DNA of 64,000 bases from Pratylenchus scribneri (lineage: Eukaryota > Nematoda > Chromadorea > Rhabditida > Pratylenchidae), in assembly GCA_030063045.1 (NCBI GenBank), contig JAQSEB010000004.1, forward strand, positions 1,674,001 through 1,738,000. Reading direction: 5' to 3'. Both the position numbers and the translations under genes were made by a program. The notes beneath the pieces are model-generated. The model saw only the letters and a list, made by a program, of their open reading frames with translations, made no database searches and was not told the origin of the DNA. Positions 47,646 through 58,649 of this stretch are shown here, piece by piece (positions within the stretch are counted from its first letter, which is position 1; every line of letters begins with the position of its first letter).

Positions 47646-48439
47646 CCACTTTTTTGTATGGAATTTTTAAAGGGGAAAAAAGGTCAGCCGGTGGGGCGAT
47701 TTGTGCGACGACAATTGCCCTCCTCGTCATTTTTCCTCCATTCCATTTTTCGCCAGTCATCATTTGCTGTGTCGATTTTTGTTGCGGTGTGCGCTGCGGG
47801 CAATTTGCGCACCCGCAACCACAATTGTTGTGGGGTGGGTGGCAATTGTGGTGGTTGGGGAAAGGGAAGGGCACTTATCCGGCTATTCAACCAGGAACCA
47901 GCAATCTGTCATTATGTGTATTGTAAAATTTAAAGGGAGAATCGGACAAAAATTGAACTTTTTCGGCATTTTTAATTATTTTAATTTTAAATATGTAAAA
48001 GTTATTATTAAAAATTTACTTTTCGTATAGAAAAAAAATCTTTCTTTGAGGCAATATAACTTGACCATAGCAAAATGTTGAGGTTTAGGATTATGCTTAG
48101 ATTGGTTTAGATTAGGGCTAGGCTTTCAGAAGGATAGCAATTTAAAAAAGCCTGCTGATTTGATCAAGTTTTTTGACTTAAAAATGCTAATTTTTCTATA
48201 CAAAAATTTATGGATACATTCCATAATTTTTTGGTAAATTAGTTGACACTTATTAAAAATATGAAAAGAAAGAAAATTATTACCGTCTTTTGTTGAATTG
48301 GAGAAGGGAAAATGGCACAAAATTGCATTGAATTTTGCTTATTAGATTTATTTATGAAATGGTTATTCATTAGCATTAAATATTTATTCTTTTTATTCAT
48401 AAAATAGCATTCATCTATTTTTGTATGTCAAATTTATGT

Positions 48440-49699
48440 TTAATTCAGACAATTTCCCCCATCCACATTGTATGTTTGGCCAACAATGTAATTTGCTTCT
48501 TCACTGGCCAAAAACAAGGCCATCCCAGCCAAATCCTCCTCCGCCCTGGCCATCCTTCCAATGGGCACTGCCTCGGCCACCAGCCGCTTTTTCTCTCCTT
48601 TCGGCCGTCCTTCCCATTTGGCAAAATGTGCATCCACCCCGTCCCAATGTGCACCGTCAACAACGCCCGGGGCAATTGCATTCACATTGATTCCATTTTT
48701 GATTAAATTTAATGCGGCCGATTGGGTCAAACTGATCACCGCCGCCTTTGTGGCACAATAAACGGCAACCAACGGTTCACCTCGCCTGCCAGCCTGACTG
48801 GCCATGTTGATGATTTTGCCGCCTTGGCCACGGGCAATCATGTGGCGAGCAACTGCCTAAATGAATTTTAATGACTTTTTGTAATGATTCCTTCTTAAAG
48901 TATTGGTTTGGTCAATTAAAACATTTAAACCGAAATTAAATGATATTAAAACGTTTTTAATTGTAATTGTAATTATTAAATATTTATGAATTTTAGGAAG
49001 ATTTTAGAAGGAATTAATCCATTTTTAGTAATTTAAATTCGAAAAGAAGCATTAAGGGTAATGTTTTCGGCAAATGAACCTGCGATGACTTCATAAGGAA
49101 AATATAAAAAGCAATTTTTGCCGGATTAAGGAATAAAACAAATGTTTGTTATTTTGTGGCTTAAAAGAAACGGCGTAAATTCAAAGCTTAATTTATTCAT
49201 TAATCATTATTATTTAACAACTTATAGAAAATTTCAATTAATTTCTTTGTTTCGGTTTCCTGAATTTAGGCTCAAATATTTTCAATTTAATTTATTCATA
49301 GAAATAGCAAATTCCAATGCTAGCCTGCATCATGAAAAGTGTGCCAGAAACATTGACGGCAAAAAGGCGCTCATAACTTTCTCTACTAATTTCCACAATT
49401 GGTGCCATGTCAAACAATGCCGCATTGTTGATGAGAATATCAATTTGGCCAAATTTGGCCAATACGGATTTTATTGCGGCATCAATCGATTTTTGGTCCG
49501 TAACATCCAAATGAACGGCAATAACTTTCCCATTTTTGTCAATTTCATTGCCCGATTTTTGTGCCAATTCAAAATTGATGTCGCCGATGGCCACCCGGGC
49601 CCCTTCCATCAAATATCGCTTGGCAAAAGCCAATCCAATGCCTTGGGCTGCGCCCGTAATTAGGGCACATTTTCCTTCAAGTCGTCGATTTTGGGTCAT
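48440..49699 (-). CDS. Bacterial-type sorbitol (L-iditol) 2-dehydrogenase, SDR family
   Basis: A classical NAD-dependent short-chain dehydrogenase of about 263 residues. Exon 1 (49699-49325) has the cofactor motif TGAAQGIG, the acidic D after the second strand (VAIGDIN), DVTDQKSI, ILINNAALFDMAPIVEI and VNVSGTLFMMQ. Exon 2 (48856-48440) has KIINMASQAGRRGEPLV, the catalytic YCATK, INVNAIAPGVVDGAHWDGVD, and ends YNVDGGNCLN. These phrases are those of rhizobial/rhodobacterial SmoS/PolS-type sorbitol dehydrogenases, and they are much closer to them, as I remember the families, than to animal SDRs. The single intron needs a GC donor (CAG then GCTAGC). It likely oxidises sorbitol or galactitol in the cytosol. 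Acquisition by horizontal transfer is inferred. Confidence 0.88.
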
Positions 49700-49909
49700 T
49701 TCTTTGGGTTATTTGATAAAAATAATTTAATTTAAAGTGAGATAGAGAGGAGGAAATTTTGACTGGAACGTGAAATTTATGTCAAGAACGTGTGCCTCGA
49801 TCATTATTGTTTGTTTCTCCCAAATAAATTTATTAATTATTACAATTTATCACCTTTTGAGCGATAAAATATTTTGTTATCAGTCAAAGGAAAGAGATTG
49901 TGGAAAAAT

Positions 49910-50940
49910 TATATTTTATGGCCATGTTGTTGACATTAATTTGGGAAAATTTGCAATTTTTGTACTTTCATTTTTATAATTTAGTTGGAAATTTCAAGAA
50001 CAAACAAACCATTTTAAATTATGAAAATGGAATATTTAAAATATTTTGACGAAACTTTCAGGTCCCGGATTTTCGGATACAAAATTTTTAACGGAAATTA
50101 GATTTCGAGATTTCAGAGAAAATGCTAATGGAAGACAGCGGGGATTCGAGAACAATTTCTCAAATGGATAAAAGTTCCAATGATCATGTCCAACCATCAG
50201 CTTAATTACATCCCTTTGATTTTATTTTATGGAGGCAGGAATATTTTTGGATATAGTAGAGGGAGAAGCTGCAAATATTGGGGCAAGAAGATCGCACTTG
50301 TGGTTGTGGATGTGGAGATAGGATCGGAGGATATTTGATGGAAAATGGCCACGAATTTGATTAAAAAGGGGGATTGAAATTGGACTGAAAAGTGGAAACA
50401 TAAGTTTTGATTTGATTTAAAAACAAATTATATTAAAATTAGTATTGGTAGTATTTATTGCAGAAATCCTATTTGAAAATCAAAGTTATCAATTTGAAAT
50501 TTGTGTCTGATTTTTGAGGTCGAACTATACAATTTGGATGTTCTTGTCCATGGGCTGATCGCAAGCAAATCACTCACAATGGGAGAAAGATGCAAGAAAA
50601 TGAGGGAGAATTCAAATGCCAGCAAAATTTCATCAGACCGACCGACTTTTTTGGGAGCAGCTTTTTTGCATCTGCAAAAAAATGGACTAAAAAGCTGGAT
50701 GGAGGGTAATTTTTGCTAGATTGTATGGATGGGGCCCATCTATTAGGCTAAAATAAATATTAGATGTCAGCCTCTCCTAATCAAAATGGAACGCACGCAG
50801 CCAACTCAAAAAGAGAGGGCGAGCTTCATTGATTTAAATTAGCTTAATAAAAAGGCCAATAAAGGTGCCGAAAATCACCCTATTTCCAATCCGTGCCTTC
50901 AATATTCAAATCCCTCTCCTCTTTCCTATTTAAATTCAAA
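49910..50940. repeat. Upstream segment duplicated with the Fax/CDR-like gene (copy 1)
   Basis: Phrases here recur in order at 54560-55650: ATGGTCATGTTGTTGACAT against ATGGCCATGTTGTTGACAT, then GTACTTTCATTTTTA, CAGCCAACTCAAAA, AATAAAAAGGCCA and CAATCCGTGCCTTCAA. The duplication therefore includes several hundred bases of 5' flank, and not only the coding part. Confidence 0.65.
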
Positions 50941-51028
50941 CGGTTTCTGCATTCGGCCAAATGCCGTTTGCCGCTTTTCTGCTCTTTTTTACCATAAATT
51001 CCGTTCTCCGTCAGGGTACTTATGTAGT

Positions 51029-51135
51029 TTAGAGGATGAGTAGGAAAAAGTAAAGGGTCCTCCCTATGGTTTGTTAGGGAGAAAGGATAGGAAAGGATAG
51101 GGGGGACCCTTTACTTTTTCCTACTCATCCTCTAA
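51029..51135. mobile_element. MITE, family B, in intron 1 of Fax-like copy 1
   Basis: TTAGAGGATGAGTAGGAAAA (51029) and its inverted partner ending at 51135 form an arm of about 32 bp without mismatch, enclosing a short GGATAGGAAAGGATAGG-type core. It is absent from the 44-nt intron at the same place in copy 2. The related element is at 14161-14290. Confidence 0.85.
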
Positions 51136-51214
51136 TCTACATTAGTGCCTCAGTCAGTAAATATTTTAAATAAAACTCAAAATCTATAATTAGGTCTTTA
51201 CAAATTGCAACCAG

Positions 51215-51871
51215 AGCCCGTAAACAAAGACAAGGGAAAAGGGAAAGTTCCCCCGATTTTTGGGGGAAAATTCCCTCAATTGGTAAACAAAGACGTTACC
51301 TTGATTTTAAGGGAAGTTTCCCTTGAAATCGGGGGAATATTCCCGGGTAAGATTCCCCAATAAACAAAGAAAATTCCCGGGGAGGTTTTGCCTTGGTTTT
51401 GGGGGAACCTTCCCCCAAAATGTTCCCCTAGAAATAGTAGGGGAACTTGCCTACCCTCATCTTTTATTTAATTAATTAAAAATATTTAAAAAATAGATAA
51501 AAATATGAAATAAATTGTGGCTAATAGAAAAGACTCTGCTCTATTTTCCTATATAAAAATTTTAATTTTTTGTTCATGTTTAATATTTTTAATATAATTT
51601 TGAAAATCAATTTAAGGTTCATAAGAAAGCCCAGAATTTTTTACATATCCTTATGGAAGTGAAAAATTTTTAAAAAATAATACCATTTAGTTATAAATTT
51701 TTAAATAATTTTTGTAAAAAGGGAAGATTCCCTCGATTTCGAGGGAAAGTGGGCGAAATTCCCTTAATTTCTTTGTTTACCATTTTTCCCTTGAAAATGA
51801 GGGAAATCTCCCTGGAAATTTTCCCCGGTAATCTTCCCGGGGAATCTTCCCTCGGTCTTTGTTTACGGGCT
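51215..51871. mobile_element. 657-bp inverted-repeat element inside a coding exon
   Basis: The ends are AGCCCGTAAACAAAGAC and GTCTTTGTTTACGGGCT, perfect inverted repeats. CAG at 51212-51214 and again at 51872-51874 is a 3-bp target duplication. Removing element and one CAG gives sequence matching copy 2 around 55780. The interior has further copies of GTAAACAAAGA and many GGGAA/TTCCC palindromes, and no transposase. Confidence 0.85.
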
Positions 51872-54654
51872 CAGAGGAGGGCAAAGTGGGGGAACCGAAT
51901 TTGTTGGTGCCAAAAAGGATGGCCAAAAATGAGTATATTTATTTGTGTCGATTCAATCGAACTTCATCTGCGCCCAGCCTAGCTGTCCTTGACCAGTTCA
52001 TTGAGGGCCTACTCATTTTGATGAATGTCAAATTCCACGTTTGTGGCCAATTCACTTATAAAATGTTTTTATTCTAATTTTCAGCGAATTCCAAACCAAT
52101 TTTTCCTGGGCTCCCAAAGCACTGGGACAGCCCCTTTCATTCAATACAATGGAAAATATTACGATGGAGTGGAAAATATTTTGAAATTTTTGAATGAAAA
52201 CGAAAAATACAAAGGAAAAATTAAAAAATTGACTTTTAAAGAAGATCAAGAAATGATGGACTTTGCACTGGACTTTTCATTCAAGTGAGTTCAATTTTAT
52301 ATAATGGTTCAAAAAATTAAATGAAAATATTATTAATTCATTTCCAAAATTTTGATGAAGGATCGTTCGAGACGTCTTTTAAAAAAGAAACCGAAAATGA
52401 GGCTTCAACAAGCACAAAAACAACCCCTCCCATTCAAAAATCCATACAAGAAATGGCCGAGGAAGAAAAGAAAGCAAATTCAGAAATGGAAGGCTTTGAC
52501 TTTATGCTCTACGATCAGGGAATCCGTGAACAAATGATGCCTGTAATACCGGCCCTATTTGGAAAAGAGAATGTACCTGTAGGCCAATTCAAAGTGGGCG
52601 TGTTGAATCGCAAATTTTGGACGGCCTATTTTGATGTGACCAATGATGGAGGAAAGAGAAATGACCGGCAAAAATACGAAGAATTCAAGGAAAATGTTGA
52701 TGGATTGACGGCGGAAAATTGGACAGAATTTCAGGATGCCATGGAAGCATATATAACCAAAGAATTGAGTGTGGTACTCATCAGCAATGAAGGGAATGCT
52801 TCTGAGGAAAAGGCGAGCAAAAAAGGGTCATTAACTCATTAATAATAGCAAATTAGTTTGATAATTTCTGGGAAAATTTATTCTGTTTTATTGCTTTTAC
52901 CTTTTACTATGATTTACTTGGAATTATGGCAAAGAATATTTTTATATGGGTTGGGTTTTTATTTATGTGGTAATTAAGAAAAAAATCTGGAATTTTTAGT
53001 TGAAATCATTCCTTCAACAAAACAAATATGAAGATGGGCGAAGTTATGCCGAAATTGATGAGGTCGAATTGTACGGCATTTTCATGGAAAAATTGGAAAA
53101 TCTCCAAATAATCAACGCACTAAAACAGGCAAAATTTTGGGGCGGCGTCAAACCATCGATGGTAGGCACAGATAAATGAATTATTATTTTATTTTTTTGC
53201 GATTTTTAGGCGGATATGGCCCTTTTCAGCATTTTGGTGCAATTTTTTGAAACACCACTAAACATTCCCGAATTCAAGCAACTTTTTCAGCCAACTCGGC
53301 TAAATGAGAATGACATTAAAAAGTTGCATAGAAAATTATGGCTTGAAAAAAAGAGGTGGAATGCTGAGTATCTTTCCTCAATTCGATCCGTGTTAGCTGC
53401 TTATTACGAGCGAATGAAAACAAAATTGGGTGTTGGGAAAAATCGTTGGACCGTGCTGACCCAAAAGCCATGGCCATTGAATTATGAGGATATTTGGCGG
53501 AAAGAAAAATATCCAGATAAATATGACGGTAATTTTATATGAAAAATGTTTATATATTTTATTATAAATATGAAGAAAAACTAATAAATATGAATGAGAA
53601 TTTAAATTTTTGGTAAATTAATTTAATAATTTTACATTTTTATGTTGAAATTTTCTCTTACAAAAATGCTAAAATCTTTTAATATATTCAGTCATTTTTT
53701 CTCTTTTTACTAACAAATTAGATTCAAATGGAAAATTTTAAATAAAATAAGAAAATAAATATATTTGTCTGATTCTGATTTAATTAAAATGATTTAATTT
53801 TGTTGAAGGTCCCTACATTATTGAAACCGATGAATTAGAAAATCTAGACAATCTTTCAGATCCAATATTGGTAGAAATTCAAATTATTCAAAAACTTGAA
53901 GAAAAGGCAAAGGAATTGAGCTCAAAAAATAGGCTAATAAAATATTTAAAACGTGAAAATATAAAAAAGGAAAAATTACTGGAAATGATGAAGGCTGAAA
54001 CGGCCGCCTATCTTTGTAATTTGGGAACTGAAAAAGATGGAAACATAGGTGAAGAATGCCGCAAGAAACATGAAAAGGAAATAGCAAAAATTGGAAAAAT
54101 GCCATCTAAAATTCGACAGAAAACCAGGAAAATTGTTTATGGCACAATTGTGGACTATTATGACAGTTTGGTACAGAACAAGGTGACTGAGGAAACGAAT
54201 CGGGTGGCCGAATTGGTCAAAAATGATCCGAATAATGCGGTCAATTATTTTGGCGAAGATTGGCAATGAAAATTAATTCGGCATTCCAAAGAAACGAAGC
54301 ATTCTGATTTTGATGATTTTAATTCGAACTTTTGGGCATTATTTATTTATTTTTTATATTTTTAAATATATTTAAATTAATTAAATTTTTCGACTATTTA
54401 TTATTAGTAATAAAAGAATTTACAAAATAAAGATGTTTAAAATCTGTTTAATAATTTTATATTTGATTTGAATTTTTTAATTTTTCTGTTCCTTTGGCAA
54501 TTGGTTGAAATTGAAAGACTGAATCCAACAAAAAAGTTTGTGGATAAATTAGTAAATTTTATGGTCATGTTGTTGACATGAATACGAATTGAGTAATAAA
54601 TGTGTAATTTTCGTACTTTCATTTTTAGTTTTGATTTAATTTATAGTTCAAAGC

Positions 54655-54970
54655 CAGGGGTACCCCTACGGGGACATTTGCCCCCTTTTTGAGACTTTGC
54701 CCCCTTTTGTGCCCCCCGAGTCGAGTTGCCCCCCAATCCGCAAATGCCCCCTTTTGATTTTTTGTTAAAATTTCCCCAAATGGGTAATTTTTAGTTAAAA
54801 TTTTTCACTGCGCGGCCATATTCTGGCCTAATTTTTCGCATTTGCAAAAATTTTCGCATTTTTGGCACTTTTAAAAATGCCCCCCAAAATGCCACCTTTT
54901 TTACCAAAAATGCCCCCTTTTTCTTCCAAAATGCCCCCCAAATCGAAAATTCATCTGAGAGCCCTGGTTC
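54655..54970. mobile_element. Probable non-autonomous hAT-like element, C/T-rich
   Basis: Runs from about CCAGGGGTACCCC to GAGAGCCCTGG, short inverted ends of CAGGG type. GTTCAAAG precedes and GTTCATAC follows, which could be an imperfect 8-bp duplication. Inside are repeats of ATGCCCCCTTTT/AAAATGCCCCC. It sits in the duplicated 5' flank of copy 2 and is absent from the flank of copy 1. Confidence 0.5.
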
Positions 54971-55472
54971 ATACGGAATTTTTTAAAATAAATATTTTTT
55001 TAAACTTCGCGACTCAGATATTTAGACATAATCTTGCAAGGAACCCTCGGGAATTAGATTTCCGTGTAATAAATGTTTGTGGAACTCCGCGGATATTGGA
55101 GGAAGGTGGACTAGTAAAGTGGACGCAAGGTCCAATGACCAGTGCCAATGCCAAAAGCCAAAACAACAAAGTCAGCTGAATTTTATCCCTGTGACTATAT
55201 GGGGTATAAGAGAGGGGAAAGCTGGAAATTTTGGAGCAAGATGATTGGAAGAGAAGTTGGGGAGGAGGAAGATATTGGATGAAAATTGGCCAGCAGAGGA
55301 ATTTAGCCAAAACAAAGGGAGATAGAGATATAGGAAAATGAGGAGAATTTAAAAGACTGCAAAATTCCGATCGATTGATCTGTTTTTGGGCTCAGTTTTT
55401 GGCTAAAAATTGCATTTGAAGATGGGGTTCTTGGGATGGTGCTTGATGATGGTCCTATTTTCTAGCCATAAT

Positions 55473-55484
55473 ATCCGATGCCAA
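55473..55484 (+). promoter_or_regulatory. Tandem ATGCCA motif upstream of Fax-like copy 2
   Basis: ATGCCAATGCCA, two adjacent copies, lies about 170 bp upstream of the copy 2 start codon. ATGCCA has been described as a dorsal-gland promoter motif (DOG box) in potato cyst nematodes. A six-base motif is weak evidence, but tandem placement upstream of a secreted protein is notable. Confidence 0.3.
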
Positions 55485-55650
55485 TGCCAACCTCCCCAAA
55501 TCATCATGGAACGCGCGCAGCCAACTCAAAAGATAGCGTGCGCTTCGGTGGCTTCAAGTAAGTTAATAAAAAGGCCAGTAAAAATGCCGAAAACATCATT
55601 CCTCCAATCCGTGCCTTCAAATTTTTCTCCTCTCTCTTATTAAATTTCAA

Positions 55651-58410
55651 ATGACTTTTGCATTCGGAAAAATTCTCTTTGCCGTTTTTCTGCTCTTTTT
55701 TGCCATAAATTCCGTTTTTGGTGGGTGAAAATGAGTAAAGAAACTTATAAACTGCTTAAATTAGGTCTTTACAAATTGCAACCGGAGGAGGGCAAAGAAG
55801 GAGAACCGAATTTGTTGGTTGAGGAAAAGCTGGCCAGAAAGGACTATATTTATTTGTATCAATTTAATCGAACTTCGTTTGCGCCCACACAAGCCCCCCT
55901 AAACCAATTCATTGAGGGCCTTCTCATTTTGATGAATGTCAAATTCCATGTTTGTGGCCAATTAATTTTTACAAAAATTCATTTTCTCAGCGTGTTCCAA
56001 ACCAATTTTTCCTGGGCTCCCAAAGCACTGGGGCCGCACCGTTCATTCAATTCAATGGAAAATATCATGATGGGGTTAATGAAATTATGGAATTTTTAAA
56101 GAAAAATTTCAAAAATGAAATGAGAAAATTGCCAATATTTAAATATAAAATAGGAAAGCTGCCAACATTTAATAATGATAAAGAGGTGCAGGATTTTGCT
56201 CTGAACTTTTCATTCAAGTGAGTTATTATTATTAAGCTCATATTAATTGCATTTTCCACCTATTTTTTAAAATTCTAAAATAAACATAATTTGAGCAAAA
56301 AATGGAATAAATTTTTTGAAAGATAAAGATTTTTGGCAATATAATAAATTTAAAGAGAACAAAATTATCATTCACAGGGTTTTGATGAAGGATCGTTCGA
56401 GACGTCCTAACAAAGAAGATCCCATTCAAAAATCCATGGAACAAATGACTAATGAGGAGCTGAAGGCAACTTCAGAAATGGAAGGTCTTGACTTTATGCT
56501 CTATGATCAGGGAATCCGTGAACAATTGTTTCCGGCAGTTCCTGGCCAACTTGGAAAAAAGAATGTTCCTGTAGGCAAATTCACTTTGTACGAATTGAGT
56601 CGAAAATTCTTGACGGCCTATTTTTAATGCTGTCAATGATAAAGAAAAGAGGAATGCGAAGGAAATCAAGGAGAATGTGATTGGATTGAACGATGAAAAA
56701 AATTGGGATGAATTCCAAAAGGCCATGGAAGCATATATAACTAATGTTCTGAATTTGGTGCTCATCAAAAACAATGGGAATTCTTCAGAGGAAAAGGCAA
56801 GCAAAAGGAACAATATCTGTTCGGGTTGAGGAGGGTTAGCCTTGCAAGTTTCAGATTTCTAGATATTTTAGATATTTTTGGGTGTGATAAGGTGTAAAAG
56901 TTTCGGAATCCATCGAGGGACACAAAATGATGAATTTTCTATAGTTTTTTCAATATTTAATCAACCTTGGTTTATATTTATATGCAAAAAGATATTTATT
57001 ATAAATAATAATTATTGATTCTAATAGCAATTTTCAGCTGAAACCATTGCTTGAACAGAACACGTATGGTTCCAAATTCGGACGAAGATCTTATGCCAAA
57101 ATTGATGAGGCTGAATTGTACAATATTTTCATGGAAAAATTGACCAAACTCAAAATAATCAGCACACTTGATAAAACAAAAAAATTCTTAACTGGTACCG
57201 AGCCATCCATTGTAGGAAAAAATTTAATAAAAAATTATTATTATTTGATTTAGGCGGATATGGCCTTGTTCAGTATTTTGGAGCAATTTTTCGAGACACC
57301 ACTCAATATTCCCGAATTTAAGCAACTTTTTCAGCCAGAACGGCTCAATGATAATGACAATGCAAAGTTGAATAAGAAGTCAGAGAATGATAAAGATAAA
57401 AAATATGCTGGGAAAAATGTTGAAGAAATTCGCAAAATTCTCAAATCTTTTTACGAGCAAATGAAAACAAAATTGGGTGTTGGAAAGAATCGTTGGATTG
57501 TGCTGACCCAAAAGCCATGGCCAGTGAATTATGTGGATATTTGGCGAGAAGAATATCCGGACAAATTTGATGGTAATTTGTTGCAGCCGATCTCGTTTTT
57601 TAGCCGATATAATTTTTTTCCTTGTCTTAGCCCTACACTAGTCCTAGCCCTATAACCCATGCTGGTGCTGGCCCTCCCCCCAGCTTTTAGCCCTCCCTAG
57701 TTAAACCGGTTTGAAAACCCAAAATTTCAATTGGCCATAACTTTGGTTCAAACTGGTCAAATTTTTTTGAAATTGAAATCTTATAAAGAAAACCGACCTT
57801 GACGAATCGAATGAGCCTTAGATCAAATCTGTACGATAACTAGAATATGCCGAAAACGAGATTGGCAGCAACAAATATATTTAATTATAATTTATTAAAT
57901 TATTACTGTTTAAATATAATTTGATCTTCAAAAGGACCGTATATTATTGACACGGATGAGTTGAACAATCTTCAAAATGTTGAGAATTCGGATTCTGAGA
58001 TTAAAAACGAGAGTGAAAGTATGTTAGCTGAAGTTGTTAATGAAGTCAAAGAAAAAGCAAAAGAAATGTTTACTGAAGAGAACAGAAAAGATCCCAATTT
58101 AACTAAAAATAAATTGTTAGAAATGATGTTGGCAGAAACAGCGGCCTATCTTTGTAATTTGGGTCCCGGGAAAGATGCACACATGGGTAAAGAATGCCGC
58201 GTGGAACATGAAAAGAACTGTGAAGAAATTACTCATAGCATTCAAATGAAAACACGGAAAGTTGTTTACGGCACAATTGTGGATTATAATGACCGATTGG
58301 TGCGGGACAAAGTGGCAATGGAAACGGGCCGGGTAGCCGGGATGCTCGCGGAAGATCCGAATATTGTGGCCAAATATTCGAGTTCTCTGAAAATTGGCAA
58401 TGAAAATTGA
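55651..58410 (+). CDS. Secreted Fax/CDR-like GST-fold protein, copy 2 (one-base frameshift)
   Basis: Exon 1 (55651-55720) is a signal peptide (MTFAFGKILFAVFLLFFAIN). Exon 2 (55765-55949) begins LYKLQPEEGKEG and has YIYLYQFNRTS. Exon 3 (55992-56218) has RVPNQFFLGSQSTGAAPFIQ. Exon 4 (from about 56379) has LMKDRSRRPNKED and GLDFMLYDQGIREQ. The frame stops at about 56626 because one extra T lengthens a T run; after it the other frame continues with similarity to copy 1 up to SSEEK. A GC donor follows (GAAAAG then GCAAGC, about 56801). Exons 5-7 (57039, 57254 and 57935 onwards) carry GRRSYAKIDEAELYNIF, MALFSILEQFFETPL, GVGKNRWIVLTQKPWPV and AETAAYLCNLGPGKD. The shift may be a true lesion or a homopolymer sequencing error. 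The product would enter the secretory pathway; enzymatic activity is unknown. Confidence 0.72.
57578..57878. mobile_element. MITE in the last intron of Fax-like copy 2
   Basis: The left end GTTGCAGCCGATCTCGTTTT and the complement of the right end, GTTGCTGCCAATCTCGTTTT, match at 18 of 20 bases. The interior contains CTAGCCCT-type short repeats. It is absent from the equivalent intron of copy 1. The target duplication is unclear. Confidence 0.75.
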
Positions 58411-58649
58411 TTCAGCATTTGAAAGAAATGAAACTGATGTTTTTATGTTTTTCGGATTTTCGGGGCATTATTATATGTTTTTTTTTAACCAATTTTGTAT
58501 TCTTTTTCATTTTCTAAAGATTATTCGCATTGCTTTATTTTATCGAATATTTATCATTTATTTATTAATTAGTTTATAAAAAGGTGTCCAAAAATTTGAT
58601 TAATAATTTATTATTAATTAATATTGTGTTTTTTATAATTTTTTAAGCT

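Larger units (their letters stand above)
50940..54269 (+). pseudogene. Secreted Fax/CDR-like GST-fold protein, copy 1, disrupted
   Basis: The family joins an N-terminal thioredoxin-like domain (here YIYLCRFNRTS, FFLGSQSTGTAPFIQYNGK) to a GST-C-like helical domain (ELYGIFMEKLENLQ, MALFSILVQFFETPL), as in Fax, CDR and metaxin relatives. Later exons include GFDFMLYDQGIREQ, LGVGKNRWTVLTQKPWPL and KAETAAYLCNLGTEKDG, ending FGEDWQ. Compared with copy 2 there are three lesions. The start ATG is ACG at 50940, although an in-frame ATG at 50961 might serve. A 657-bp element splits exon 2 at 51215. The acceptor before exon 4 (about 52355) is lost. The remaining exons are open and share the copy 2 boundaries, including the GC donor after SEEK (about 52812). 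Decay is probably recent. Confidence 0.65.
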
